Below are positions 9,686-20,932 of a stretch of DNA of 64,000 nucleotides, piece after piece. The stretch's first letter is position 1. Each line of letters opens with the position of its first letter. Below the pieces are notes generated by a model. That model searched no databases, was not told the origin of the DNA, and saw only the letters and a program-made list of their open reading frames with translations. This stretch comes from Lepiota brunneoincarnata (Eukaryota > Basidiomycota > Agaricomycetes > Agaricales > Agaricaceae), in NCBI GenBank assembly GCA_023014365.1, contig JAEBUN010000008.1:248001-312000 (forward strand), read 5' to 3'. The position numbers and the translations under genes are program-made.

Positions 9686-12361
9686 ATGCTACAATCCGCC
9701 GCTCTCAATGGCATCGACCACATCCCGTCGCCACTGCCAGAGATCCAACTCGCAAAAGAGGGCACCATGGCTCACGTCCTCCGTTTCTCCGGTGGTCTCA
9801 TCCTCCCTCCCCCCGAGATCAAAGGCATCTCTTTCCTCTTTCTCTCCCCAAGGTATCCTCGTCTAACCTTTTCAACAGCCGTAATTGACAAAACAGCGAC
9901 ATTTGTCGCAAATTCACAAAACCCTCCCCAATTCGAGGATAAAATTCGGGAAAACCAACGTGCTGACCCAAAGTTTTCCTTCCTTAACCCAATAGACCCG
10001 TACCATGCATACTACCGCCACCGCCTCGACAAACTCGCCCGCGGGGAGACTTTGACAGATGATTCACCTCCAGTGGGCGGCACGGGGCAGCAGGACGGGG
10101 TATCTGGTACCACTCTAGCTGACGGCGCAGAGCAGAGGGACCTTGCTGATGTCGGTCTTGAGCCCTCCCCTCCCGAGTTCATTCTGGATATTCCGAATAT
10201 CAGCACCATTGATCTGTGAGTCATTGGCTTCCCCCCCTCGGACTTTCCCTCACCCTTTCTGATCGTCGTTTTAGGGATATTATGAAATTGACAGCCCTCT
10301 TTACCGCACGTCGTGGGCGGAATTTCCTAGCGACGCTCTCGGCAAGGGAGGGGCGGAACTACCAGTTTGACTTTTTGCGTCCTACGCACTCCTTGTTTGG
10401 ATATTTCAACAGGCTGGTGGAGCAGTATAACAAAGTGTTACATGCAAACAAAGACACACTGGAACAGCTCAAGGCGAAATCACAGGATGGTGCAAGATGG
10501 AAGATGCTGGAGCAGGCAAAGGGGCATGCCAAGTGGCAGAGCAACAAGCGGGAAAAAGATCAGAAGCGAAAGGATGACCAGGAGGCCGAACGAAGTGAGT
10601 TTTCTGAACGAATTAGGGAAACTCTGCAATACTGATTCATGTTAGTCGCATTCGCTGAAATTGACTGGCATGACTACGCCATCGTCCAAACTATCGAGTT
10701 CACGGCTGCAGATGCCAATTCTGAGCTTCCTCCACCTATGAGCGTACAAGAAGTGGAGAACATGACTCTGGCGCAGAAACGCATGGCCGCAATGATCATG
10801 GAAAACACAGTGGAGGAAGTTGAAGCTCACCGAGCTCGACAAGCTGCTGCCGAGGCCGAGGCTGCCAAGGCCGTTGGTAGTGCAGGGGTTGCCGATGATG
10901 ATGAGGGTGCTGCTATGGAAGAGAGTGATGATGAGAGGGATGATGAAAGGAGGAAGAGGGAGGAAGAGGAGAAACACAGAGAATTCGCCCGCGCGCAGGC
11001 CTTGCAGCCTACGGGGGGGCCCATGAAGATTCGTACTGATTATGTACCCAAGAGTGAGTGCCTTGTCATTCTACCATTGAATCGCACCAACCATATTTGT
11101 GCACAGTTGGCTCAAAGAATGCCAAACCAACAATGACAACATGCTCGATTTGTGGTCAACAGATACCCGTGGACGAGCTACAAGAGCATATGCGTATCGA
11201 GCTGCTGGATCCCAAATGGAAAGAACAGAGAGATGTGTTGGAAGCGCGCAAGGCGCAAGCATCGGAGCTCCAGCGCGGAGCAAACGTCGTTTCGTCGCTC
11301 AGGAACCTTGCAAGGACGCGTGTGGATATTTTTGGTACAGAGACAGACGAGGAGAGGCGGAAGCGAGAGGAGGAGGAGGAGAGGGAGAGAAGAAGAGAGA
11401 GGGAAAAAGTCGTTTGGGATGGTCACACGGCTTCCAAAGCCAACACCCTCGACAAGTACTCGACAAATGTCAACTTTGATGAACAAATTGCTGCTATCCA
11501 TCGTGCCAAGGGTCTCGGACCGTAAGTGCTGTTCAATATGCTTGTTAACGATGCACACTCTAATTACATTTTCCCTACAGTGTCGAAGCGAATGCAATAG
11601 GCCCCGGGATCGGCCCAGCTGCGATCCCGCCACCACTGACTTCCCTCCCACCACCACCCGCCTCATTGCCGGCACCGCCGATCCATAACAACGCCCCTTC
11701 GACAGCTATCATCTCCTCTGGTCCAACACCCGCCTCCATGCTCTCGCCACCGCAGCCTGTGATGCTCCCACCCCTGCACTACCAAGGTCTTGACGCAGCG
11801 CAACCGTTCGGATACTCGCCTCCGCCACCTGGCAGCATTTCTGGAGGTGTGGGCGCCGCGGGGAATCCAGTAGCAACCAACCGATTCGCTGCGCTTGCTG
11901 CGGCCAACGCACAGGCGCAACAAGTGCAAGCAGGGATGGTGCGGACCGCGGATCAGATGCTTGCAGACGGGGGTGGCACACCAGGTCAAGATGATCTTAT
12001 TCCCCCCGCGAAGCGACAGCGGGTGGCCAAGTTGCCTGGTGGTGCTCTGTATCCCGAACAAGACTGGGTTGGGATGCACCCGCACCCGATTTCGCTGCAG
12101 GTGCAGTTGCCGAATGATGCATCCAAACCAGAGTGGAAGTTGGATGGAAAAGTGGTGGTAATTCCCGAGTTGCCGATGACACTTTTAGTGTCGACGTTGA
12201 GGGAACGGATCCGGATTGCGATGGGGAGCGGGTTGCCGGCGTCGAGGATGAGGATCTCGTATATGGGTAAAATGCTGACAAATTCGAGTACGATTGGGAG
12301 TTATAATTTGGAGGATGAGGATATGTTGGTGCTGAGTGTCAGTGAGGCGAAGAGAAAGTAG
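9686..12361 (+). CDS. SF3A1: Splicing factor 3A subunit 1 (SF3a120/Prp21)
   Basis: U2 snRNP component needed for branch-site recognition. Two SURP modules are visible: VIDKTATFVANSQNPPQFED to DPYHAYYRHRL, and IMKLTALFTARRGRNFLATL to FDFLRPTHSLFGYFNRLVEQY. A charged middle follows (ERRKREEEEERERRRER type) with a CSICGQQIPVDELQEHMRI segment. A Pro-rich stretch (PPPLTSLPPPPASLPAPP) leads to a C-terminal ubiquitin-like domain: SLQVQLPNDA, LPMTLLVSTLRERIRIAMG, MRISYMGKMLTNSSTIGSYN, stop 12361. This is the full canonical SF3A1 order. Short introns lie near 9852-9883, 10216-10272, 10594-10645, 11054-11106 and 11523-11580. Start ATG 9686, MLQSAALNGIDHIPSP. Confidence 0.93.
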
Positions 12362-12554
12362 TTTATGTCAGTATGGTTGACTCGTAATAATCAATATATT
12401 ATCCATACACGTTTAGGCGACAAATAAATGTTACAACTGTTCATTGCTGTGCACTGATGATTACATGGCCCACAAACCCTCAAAATATGCCCAAAAAAGC
12501 AACAACAAAAAAAAAACCCAGAAAGGAATAGAAAAGAAATAACTTTTTTTTTTT

Positions 12555-13085
12555 CTAAGGAAGAGGTGCTCGCGTTCGCGGCTGTCCGAAGTTGGCCATC
12601 TGCAAATCAAACGCCTCCTCCCGAGTCAGGCGGGCGGCAAACTCAGAGACCCCCAAGTCAGACGACCGCGTCCGTGTATGCGAGGCCCACGGAGGTCGAG
12701 ACCGCACAGCATAAGAAGAGCATGGGGATGGGTACTGAAGCGGTGCTCTGTTAGCCTGGGTGGTGTGAAAGTAGTATGGGCTCCCCAAGGGCGAGCGGCA
12801 GGGAGACCGGGGTGGACGCAAGGTGGGCGGGTGGATGGTGATAGGAGGAGATAGGGGTACTGATTGGTGAAGGTGGTGGTTGTGAGCGTGCGATGGCGCT
12901 GATTTTTGGTTTATGATGAGAGAGCCAGTTGAGTCCGAAGAGGTGGAGGAGAGGGGCACGGTGTCCTGGAGCCAGAGCTCGTCCTCTTGTGTGGGATGAA
13001 GGGGAGGAGTGCAGTGGCGGTCAAAGATGGGGGATGTGAGGAAGGGCGAGGCGAGGAGTGAGGGAGGTATTGGACAAAGAGCCAT
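12555..13085 (-). CDS. Proline/serine-rich hypothetical protein
   Basis: Single-exon frame of 176 codons with ATG at 13085. Not recognised. It begins MALCPIPPSLLASPFL and is rich in Pro, Ser, His and Arg (PLSPPITIHPPTLRPPRSP). The last third is more ordered: SDLGVSEFAARLTREEAFDL then QMANFGQPRTRAPLP. The start is 66 bp downstream of the UBC6 stop on the same strand, so it could be UBC6 3' UTR that happens to be open. The C-terminal acidic/amphipathic segment looks translated, which favours a real gene. Confidence 0.45.
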   Translation of the reverse strand: MALCPIPPSLLASPFLTSPIFDRHCTPPLHPTQEDELWLQDTVPLSSTSSDSTGSLIINQKSAPSHAHNHHLHQSVPLSPPITIHPPTLRPPRSPCRSPLGSPYYFHTTQANRAPLQYPSPCSSYAVRSRPPWASHTRTRSSDLGVSEFAARLTREEAFDLQMANFGQPRTRAPLP

Positions 13086-13151
13086 TTTGAATTTGCGAGA
13101 GAGGAGATGAATGACGACAATATATAGCTAAAAATACAAGAAATGTCTCGG

Positions 13152-14209
13152 CTAGACCATCCGGCGACAGATGATGGCGAATAGGAGGACGAGCATGACA
13201 CAGATTGCGCCGTCCAACACAAGAGGTGGCCGAACTCCTCCGTCCTTGTGCCGCACTGCTGCTCCACTCTGCACGACCACCGCCGGATCCGGCTCCGATC
13301 CCGCTTCTTCGCTCTTCTCCGCCGGTCCCCCCAGTCTCTGTCCTCGAGGGGCTGGGTCCGGCAGCAACTCCACGTTGGGTCGCTCGCAGTGCGGGCACAC
13401 CCATTCCCTCGATCTATGGCCTATATGTATCAGTCATCCAACCACGAGACCTTTCCGAAAGCAAACAAGCGTCTCACAGCGCAGCTAGCCGTTTGCGTTC
13501 TCCTGCTGGGTATTCTATCGACCCTATTCCAACGGCCGCCTGGCCCTTGAGCGGAAAGAATCCTTGCAGTCCAACAATAGCTAGTCTCTCTCAGACGCGA
13601 GACAAATCTGCCTGGAAAGAAACTCACTCACCCGTCCGTACGCCCCATGCCGGCTGCCACAGCTCCTCGTGATCTGCCGCCACCCCCCACTTACGTTTCA
13701 GTCATTGGCTCGGGTACCACCAACTCTAGACACCCACAGTTTGTGAAACTAATACAGATCTGCAACATTCCTTCCCGTCAGCATCGCACGGCCAGCAACG
13801 TCGTACATTCCGATTACAAACCTTGGTGTTAAGCTCAAACCTCCCGTTTGGTGTCAGCATCATAATGGACGGCGGTCGAAACGGATATTCCGCAGGAAGC
13901 AGAATTCGGAAGTGATACAGTCCACCCTCAAATTCTGTCCCTGGTGGTCCTCGCAAAGTGCAATGCCATTCCTGGGCGGTTTCTTGTCGGTAAGCAATCG
14001 GTATCGCCGGGCGACAAGACGGGACAGGAACGCACAAAGATATCATCTTCCAAGGGTGTCGCTGAATAATCGGTACTGGGGTCGTTTGCGAGTTCGCGAG
14101 CTTCTCGCATAATCCGCTTGATGGCTACACGCACCCGAAGTCAATCTCACATTTTCAAACACACTCAATGGGGGAACATACCAGCGTTGTTCTTGTTGAG
14201 CGCTGGCAT
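13152..14209 (-). CDS. UBC6: Tail-anchored ubiquitin-conjugating enzyme E2 (UBC6/UBE2J)
   Basis: ER-associated-degradation E2 anchored by a C-terminal membrane helix. ATG at 14209 gives MPALNKNNA, then IKRIMREARELANDPSTDYS, EWHCTLRGPPGTEFEGGLYH and FRILLPAEYPFRPPSIMMLT. The active-site region NTK-ICISFTNY-HEELWQPAWGVRTG is assembled from three exons; the Cys of ICIS is the expected catalytic residue. GFFPLKGQAAVGIGSIEYPA matches the UBC6-specific extension. The tail is LDGAICVMLVLLFAIICRRM, one hydrophobic helix with a short basic end, stop 13152. An upstream in-frame stretch has only a TTG, so MPALNKNN is preferred. Strong family match; a splice near 13720 is hand-built. Confidence 0.9.
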
Positions 14210-14542
14210 CGTGGATCCGGTTAAAGGCTTGAAATGGGGTTTTTTTTTGGGCGGGTAGTAGGCGCCTTGTGGAGATGCGGCTAATAAGTGTTTGTGTTGC
14301 GGTCTTCGTACAGAACACCCGATCGTTGTCGCCAAAATACCAGAGTCAATCAAAGTAACAAAGGGTCAAGGATCACAGAATCTGAATATGAAGGATACGG
14401 CAGTGAGAGAGAGCAGCAGTCTGGCTCGCCAACGTGGGCGCATGATCATCCCCGTCAGCCATCAGCCAATCACGTGTCGTGACACCCCTCCCGACAAGAA
14501 TTTCAAGTACATACTTCCGAGTCAGTCTTCGTCCCCCTCCCA
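14210..14542. promoter_or_regulatory. Divergent upstream region UBC6/MRP10
   Basis: 333 bp between divergent starts. It contains an 8-T run near 14241 and CCAATCACGTG at about 14465 (CCAAT plus CACGTG E-box-like), 75 nt upstream of MRP10. Regulatory meaning is inferred from these motifs and the position. Confidence 0.4.
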
Positions 14543-14902
14543 ATGACAATCCACATAAAACATCTCAAAGTCCGGCAACGGAAGAGTACGTCGTTCCATT
14601 CATTACCCAAAGAAAGCTCTTCCCTTAATCTCACCAGATCCAATCAACGTCATGTGCGCGAATCACCTCTCAACCATGCTCGGGTGTTGGGCAGCCACCA
14701 ATGACCTCAAATCCATCGGTCAGTGCAAGGAAGCGGCGGAAGCTCTGTTCCATTGCATGCGAACCACTGTGCGTCCCAACCCTTTTGTTCTTTCATCCAT
14801 GTGTCACTCATGACGGTGTTTTTTATATAGCCAATGCCCAAGAAAGCTCACAGACCAACAATCAACTATCACCTTGCGAGATTAGGCAAACAGATCCAAT
14901 AG
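14543..14902 (+). CDS. MRP10: Mitochondrial small-subunit protein MRP10/mS37 (CHCH)
   Basis: Small mitoribosomal protein with twin Cys motifs, imported through the MIA40 route. Three exons give MTIHIKHLKVRQRK, then PINVMCANHLSTMLGCWAA, TNDLKSIGQCKEAAEALFHC and MRTTPMPKKAHRPTINYH, ending LARLGKQIQ with TAG 14900-14902. The Cys pairs (CX9C in the first helix and CX10C in the second) sit as in the family. About 82 residues. The first intron (GTACGT...CACCAG) splits the Lys-Asn codon; the second is GTGCGT...TATAG. CCAAT and E-box-like elements lie just upstream. Confidence 0.88.
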
Positions 14903-15486
14903 ACTTGCAGCTGTCTATTCCTCATACCGCGGCCGCTGCATTATAAAGGTAGTGCCGTCTACCTACCCGTCTCACACCGGGCCAAGGACGCGAGACGCGT
15001 ATCCCAAATATAGCCGCCCTCTTTCTCCGCTTGAAATGTATTACTTACCTTGAACTAATACGAAACCGGGTGCGCTCTCTTTACTCAATTGGTTCTGGAA
15101 GAAGAGTCTTGTGTGTTGCGAGCGGGGGTCATCACATCACCAGTAATCAACTCTACTCAAAGGAGCAGGAAACGCCAGTCATCTATCCCGATCTTTCAGT
15201 CCCCGTAAGCTGCATATTTCTACCATGCCATTACTGAGTCATCAAATGTCCCCAAAATCGCCAGTCAGGGACACAAAGATGTAAAATAATAATACTGCTC
15301 GATGACTACAGTACACTACTAAATAAACGCTACAAGTAGTCTAGGAGACAATGGATACACATGGGCTAGCCAATTAATACTGTGGTGGTCCAACGAAGTC
15401 TGTACAGATACGGATACAACAAAAAAAACAAACAAAAAAAAGACATTCGTAAAGCACATCACATCACCAAGCATGACAAGTTCATA
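14903..15486. other. Convergent intergenic region
   Basis: Between the MRP10 and cupredoxin-gene 3' ends. AT-rich, with an A-rich stretch near 15420-15440. Open frames here (for example 15382 onward) are antisense or noncoding in character. No gene supported. Confidence 0.5.
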
Positions 15487-16789
15487 TCACAACATAAGCC
15501 CCATTACCGAGGCAACAATCATGGTCGCCCAGATCGTGATGCCTGCATCACGAGCCATTGCACTGTTGGTGGTAGACCCGGTACTAGTAGAAGTCGTGCC
15601 ATTGCTTTGTTTCGCGAGAGCCTGGAACGCGTCAAAGTTGTTTGGGCCCTCGTCAACTGCATTGGCGGCGAAGACCATTCCTTGTCCACAGTGACCTGGT
15701 TGACGACAGTATGCCCAGATGGGCTTGGTCTGTTAATGGGTGTGAGCCTGCTTAACTACAAAACAAATTCAAAAGCAAGAGCACTCACATCGTTGACCTG
15801 AATGGTGAATGTAGGGAACGTGGTGGCTGTATCAGCAACAGGCATGCTGAAAAAAAAATCCAGTTAGTATATAATCTGAGCACGTTATACCAGAATGGAA
15901 GCTCACAATCCAGAATCGAATCCAACTCCGGCGGTTGTGCTGGTACCAGACAAGGGTTGGCAGGGCTCAGCGAACGAACTAGCAGTCACAGTATGATTCT
16001 TCTGCCGGAACTCAAAGGTGATGGTATCCCCAACGTTCGCTTTGATATTCGAAGGTTGGAAAGTAAGCTGCCCGCGGCCACCAACCACAACCCGATGGTC
16101 AACCGGCGTGGCTGTTGCACTGGGAGTCTGGCTGCCAGCCGCCGTACTAGGGAGTTGTGTAACAGTTACTGTGGTTGTCACAGTGGCAGTAGCAATCGAG
16201 CCGGACACTGTAGTATTTGGCGAGGAGGAAGCACTGGGGACGGCTGAAGACGGCAGAGCAGAGGAAGAGATCGCCTGGCCCATAGCTGCTGATTTGAACG
16301 CCGCAAAGTCGTTCCCTGGGTTGATCGCAAATACCATGCCTTGTTGGCAATGATTGCCTTGGCGGCAGTATGTCCAGACGGGTGACTTGGTAGTCACGTT
16401 GAGCTGGGCGACTGGGAATTCACTCGTCACCGAATCTGCTACTGGGATACTAGAAAATAAAAAATATAAGAATGCGATAATGCAAGGGCCGGGGTTGCGA
16501 CTTACAATCCAGTATCAAAACCATCTGCGATGCGCTGACAAGGTACTTGTAACGACGATTGTGTCACAGTATGGTTCTTCTGTTTGAAGATAAATGTAAT
16601 GACATCCCCAATCTCAGCGTTCTGGATATCAATTTAAGTACCAAGTTCAAGACAGGCCCAGGATCAATCAACACTGACAACGAACTCGGGATCATATCGG
16701 AGGACGCCAGGTCCACCGACAACTACGTCAAGATTCGCACATTTGGCGAGGGGTAGAGCAATAAAAAGCGAGAGATATGATAGAATCAT
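15487..16789 (-). CDS. GPI-anchored extracellular protein with two cupredoxin domains
   Basis: Secreted serine-rich cupredoxin. ATG 16789 gives the signal peptide MILSYLSLFIALPLAKCA. Domain 1: VVVGGPGVLRYDPEFV, GDVITFIFKQKNHTVTQSSL, then WTYCRQGNHCQQGMVFAINP. A Ser/Thr-rich spacer follows. Domain 2: VVVGGRGQLTFQPSNIKANV, GDTITFEFRQKNHTVTASSF, then WAYCRQPGHCGQGMVFAANA. Each domain keeps the His, Cys, His and Met of a type-1 copper site. The C-terminus is Ser/Thr-rich with hydrophobic GITIWATMIVASVMGLML, a GPI-attachment signal, stop 15487. About five introns. Such proteins are common in wood- and plant-associated Agaricomycetes; the physiological role is not established. Confidence 0.82.
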
Positions 16790-17313
16790 CGTAAATCGTT
16801 GTGTGATAGGTTTGGTGATGTGGGGTTTGGAAATATTTCACAATTTGGCCAGTGCCCGCAGTGGAGACAAAGAAGGGTGCGAAAAGGAAGGGGATCGCGG
16901 TGCGAGAACAAGATGCTGAAACGGCTTCAGGCATGCCAGGCGACCGTCTTTTATAGACTTTGGAACAATGAACGCCGCAAGTTCTATGACCGTCCATTGA
17001 GCAACAATAGGCGTCTCCGAGTCACGTGACAGCGTAAAGCTCTTTGTTGTTACAGCCACCGATCGGTTCTTTGTCCTGTGCAACTTGGATACCAGTGCCT
17101 CCAGGTTTATTGTCCTGGCATAAACCACAAATATTGTTCCTGTTCAAGCTGTCCACACCCAGGTGAGAGACACAGCTCGTAAAACTGATGCCAGCGCTGC
17201 GCTGTGTCCTCCCCTTCAACATGCTTCTTTTCTCATTTGTTTCGGACTGCATGATACCCCTTAAAACTAGACCAATACTGTACTGCACATACTGTCATTG
17301 CGTTCAGATATAG
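16790..17313. other. Intergenic upstream of the cupredoxin gene
   Basis: Holds the TATA box described separately, and probably the 3' UTR of the T5orf172 gene. An open minus frame at 17022-17288 has no start context or family resemblance. Nothing else seen. Confidence 0.5.
16949..16955 (-). promoter_or_regulatory. TATA box of the cupredoxin gene
   Basis: TATAAAA on the minus strand about 160 nt upstream of the ATG at 16789. A perfect TATA sequence at a plausible core-promoter distance suggests a regulated, inducible gene. Confidence 0.5.
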
Positions 17314-18907
17314 TTATACATACAAATCAACAAACCTTCCCCAACGTTCAATCACTAGTTTCACGATTTGCTCCCATTCTTTTCCTTTGAACTTGCCTTT
17401 CTCCCACCTCCGGAACTCAAAGATCTCCTTGTGCATACTACCACAGTCGGCACACGGCTGATTACCTGTATTTCCTATTCCATTCGTCTTGGGCTTCGAT
17501 GCAGCGGAAGCCGGAGGTGCATCTAATCTGGGCCAGCCAGGTTCCAGATGCACGGAGGTTGATGCTAAGTCAGCCAGCTCAATATGGACGAGACGCTCTG
17601 TTGTGTGAGTCAGACAACAGGTACTTGTACTTGAACAGTTGGAATTTACCCAGTCGGTGACACCAAGCGGCTTTCTCGCCTGCTCGAACCCGACCCTTCA
17701 GGAGACTACCCTCGTCCTCCTCGACGTTTCCGGGGTAGAAGCCTCTAAGCACTTGTTCTTTTGAACCACATTGTTTGCCCCATTGATCTATCCTTTTCAC
17801 AAGGTTGACAGCTCTCCCAACCTTGAGCTTAATGGTTCGGAGTTTGTCAGGATCTGGAGAGGTGAGCTGATATCAACATTTCAATGCAATGAACAGCAGA
17901 TACCTCGAATTTCGAATGTGTAGATGTAACCTGGTACGTCTCGAAGTGACTTGGCTTTCTCCATCTCTGCTCGCAGGGATGCTTGAGTTGATGGTTGCAG
18001 GTAAGGAGGTATCCAGTCTGTCTCGCGTCAGCGGGGAAGGACAGGAAGCTTAGAGGGCTCGTTTCACCATCAAATTGAACCCAAACTCCATTCTTCCTCG
18101 CATAGTATCCGGTGGAACCGAGAACTTCTGTGGTATGTTGATAGCAGAATCTTGGAACATCCTCCTCTTCATCTTCATCATCGTCACCGGCAAGATCAGC
18201 TTTGACTTGTCTTATGCACCGCTTCCCAGCCTTTGTGATTCCGGCACACTGAACTTGACCAGTCTTTCCTGACGGAGTAGATGGCTGGCTTGTGGAACCA
18301 TCCCCTGAGATCTTCGACTTGATAGGCGCACTAATCGGCCGGGCGGGAGTTGCAGGGGGAGATAGGCCAGTGGCAGAACCAGGTTTCGGGGGAGAAAGTG
18401 CACTGGTCGATTGCGGACGTGATGGTTGTGTGGACGAGAGGTTGGCAGGTGGTATTGGGATACCGACAAAGTCGTCGTAGTCGGGACGCATAGCAATTTG
18501 CATTGTTAAGGATTGCTTGTCCGGGGCAGGAACATAGGGTACTGGCATTGCTGGAGGGTGAGATACCGAGCCCAAGGCTGGGGCTGACGAAGATGCACCA
18601 GCTAGGTTGAAGCCACCCACGAAGCCCGAGTCATAATGAGTAGCCGGAGTCGAAGGATTTGAGATTGAGAGTGTGTTGAATGAAGCTGTGAGATTGTTGG
18701 CTTGAGCGCCCGGGGATGATCCTCCAGATGGTTTAGGGGGTCTTGCAGGAGGCTTTTCGGGAGGGCTAGGCGGTTTGGTCTACATAGAGTCAGCGTGACG
18801 TTGCAGGTAACCCTTGTCGTTTTGCGCACCTTGGACTCTTGGTACATGTCAATGAGCTTGTCAATGAGTAGGCCGGCTTTCTCTTTGAGGTCCCTGGAAT
18901 CAGGCAT
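17314..18907 (-). CDS. T5orf172/DUF1766 (GIY-YIG-like) domain protein
   Basis: Fungal protein with a C-terminal T5orf172/DUF1766 domain, a relative of GIY-YIG nucleases. ATG 18907: MPDSRDLKEKAGLLIDKLID, a short helix, then a Pro/Ser/Thr-rich region of about 170 residues. CAGITKAGKRCIRQVKADLA and RFCYQHTTEVL give a Cys/His arrangement typical of the small zinc-like module before the domain. The nuclease-like fold follows: GYIYTFEIRDPDKLRTIKLK, VGRAVNLVKRIDQW and, after an intron, HRLERLVHIELADLAS. The Arg of VKRID and the Glu of RLVHIEL are at the expected catalytic positions. CADCGSMHKEIFEF follows near the end, stop 17314. Molecular function is unknown. Confidence 0.75.
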
Positions 18908-19267
18908 CTTGCTTGCGGACAACAAGATTAGCAGGGGTATATATGTATATCGCAACTACTGTATTGCCAGAGGAAGGAACTACCACGCCGACGGATGATC
19001 GTCTTATTATCATTCCTTATATAAGCATCTCTCATAGTCAAATGTTGTCAAAACTTTTATTTTATTACCATCTTACTGCAAAGGTGTGTATTTCGCTCTA
19101 TTCTCTCTTGCATAGGAGGAAGCGCACTGGGCTCTGAGGCATATCGTTGATGTCATGCACTACGTTCTTCGGAGCGGCGGCTTAGAAACCCGTTAACTGA
19201 TCGAGAAAATTTAACCCACTTATTGTTAATATCTTTCATACTGACTGCTTCCACCAGGACCACAACT
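18908..19267. promoter_or_regulatory. Divergent upstream region T5orf172/LCP5
   Basis: 360 bp between divergent starts, AT-rich, with TATATAAGC near 19017 and TATATATG-like runs near 18940. Each could serve as a TATA element for one of the two genes; assignment is uncertain. Confidence 0.35.
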
Positions 19268-20491
19268 ATGGAGGGCGACTCCAGGACAGATGAGTTACGC
19301 TCCTCGTTGCAGGCCATGGCAGCAAGTATGTCGTCTGCTCGCCAGACAATACGAGGCCTTCTTGATAGGTGCGTTCTTACCCAAGATAGCCCTCCAAGCT
19401 TTTCCTCATGCAAAATCAAGTCCCCAGACACTCGACACCAAGGATGGAATATCTCTACTCTCGATCAAGCACCATGTTCTACTGTCTTATCTACGTTCGC
19501 TGGTCCTTCTATCTTCTCGTAGGACACTCGGACATACGCTGGCAGAACGCGAATCCCCCAGCACCACCTTCAGCAGTCTCGAACGGGATTGCCGCGGTTC
19601 TGGTGCAGGCGATCTAGTGGACTCCATGATCGAAGGTCGTGTTGTCCTCGAGAAAACTAGGGCACTTGAGGGAAAACTCAAGTATCAGATCGAGAAACTT
19701 GCGCGACTAGCACAAGAGCCTGAAAAATCCCAGGTAGCTATGAATGGTATGTGCCTCTCTCGCAAGATATCGATGCGCTATGACTGACTCAAACCCCAGA
19801 TCCACTGGCCTTTAGGCCCAACCCTCAAAATTTAGAAAGCAATGATCATGACGAGGATGGCTTCGACGGATCCCATGATAGCGGTTCCCATCCTGCTAAC
19901 GGCATCTATCGTCCTCCGCGCCTCGCTCCTGTTCCATATAACGAACCTTCAAAATCCAAATCCCGCAAGGAGCGTGCCCCCATTCCTTCCGCTCTCACCC
20001 ATCTTGCCGCCGACCCCTCGCGACCTCATGTCGAGACGACTTCTGGTCTAGGTGGCATCCCGACATTAGGTTCCAAGCGCGCAGCCCATCTCAAGCGTCT
20101 GCAGGAGTTTGAGGAGGAAAATTTCACCCGCGTTATGATGAAGAAGAGTGAAGCTAAACGGCGGCTCCGCGATGAAGCTGACCTAGCATTGGGTGGTGAC
20201 CTGGGTGGGTCGTACAACCCGAGGGCTCGAAGGCGAGCCGGTGGTTTGGAGGACGAATTCGGTGATGTACTACGGAGCACAGAACGGAATCAAGATGGAA
20301 ACGATGGGTACGAGGAGCTTCGGAGGAGGGGAAAGAAGGCAGATGTTCTTAGCCGAAGCAGAGATGTTTCGTCGAAGAAAAGAACAGAAGTTTTTGGTAA
20401 TGACGCTGAGGAAGCACGCAGGATGAAGAAGCGGAGTAGATTCGAGTTGGAAACCAAGATTTCCAAGAGGAAAATGCTACGGAAACGATGA
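19268..20491 (+). CDS. LCP5: LCP5/neuroguidin (Sas10/Utp3 family)
   Basis: U3 snoRNP-associated factor for 18S rRNA maturation. ATG 19268: MEGDSRTDELRSSLQAMAAS, then across an intron DTKDGISLLSIKHHVLLSYL and RSLVLLSSRRTLGHTL, the conserved Sas10/Utp3 helices. VVLEKTRALEGKLKYQIEKL is another family signature. The C-terminal half is charged: AFRPNPQNL, SRKERAPIPSALTHLAAD, KRAAHLKRLQEFEEENFTRV and a basic tail KISKRKMLRKR, stop 20491. Two introns. The order and length (about 360 residues) suit the family. Confidence 0.87.
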
Positions 20492-20932
20492 TTGCAGGGG
20501 GTACTTAGAGAGCTGATATTTCCTGGAAGTAATCGGCCATAATATGTGACAGACACTGTCTTGACAAGTCCCAGCTCTGGTAGAGAACGTGATCCACCAT
20601 ATATCCACACACACATTGGTTACAAATTATATCGCTGCTGCCAAGGATTACGAGTGTATCCACAGGGATAGGGCTTTGTGTGAACCAGCAATCACGTAAT
20701 ATAAACAGACACAAACACTATTCTCAAAATAGGAACAATAGGTCCACTAGTATTGTATTGTTCTAGCAAGTTGTGTATGTATACGACAGTGGTCAATGAA
20801 ATTACAACACTCTTACCAGCTGGCGTCCTCGGACCTCTCCTCTCCTCCCCATTCTTTTCCTCCACGGCTGGCCTCTTTCTTCACGGTCCCTGGAGGACGC
20901 CCAAAAGTTTCAACATAGACGTGTCTCCCATC
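20492..20932. other. Intergenic, no gene seen
   Basis: LCP5 3' UTR and upstream region of the membrane-protein gene. Just before the next ATG is a CT-rich stretch (CTCTCCTCTCCTCCCC), typical of fungal promoters. Confidence 0.5.

Noticed and set aside
10642..10977. Long antisense open frames inside SF3A1, TBC and SMG6 genes
   Set aside because: They mirror biased codon content of the real genes and show no independent domain or intron structure.
14165..14353. Longer N-terminus for UBC6
   Set aside because: The extension opens with TTG and has no ATG; MPALNKNNA matches the family start after splicing.
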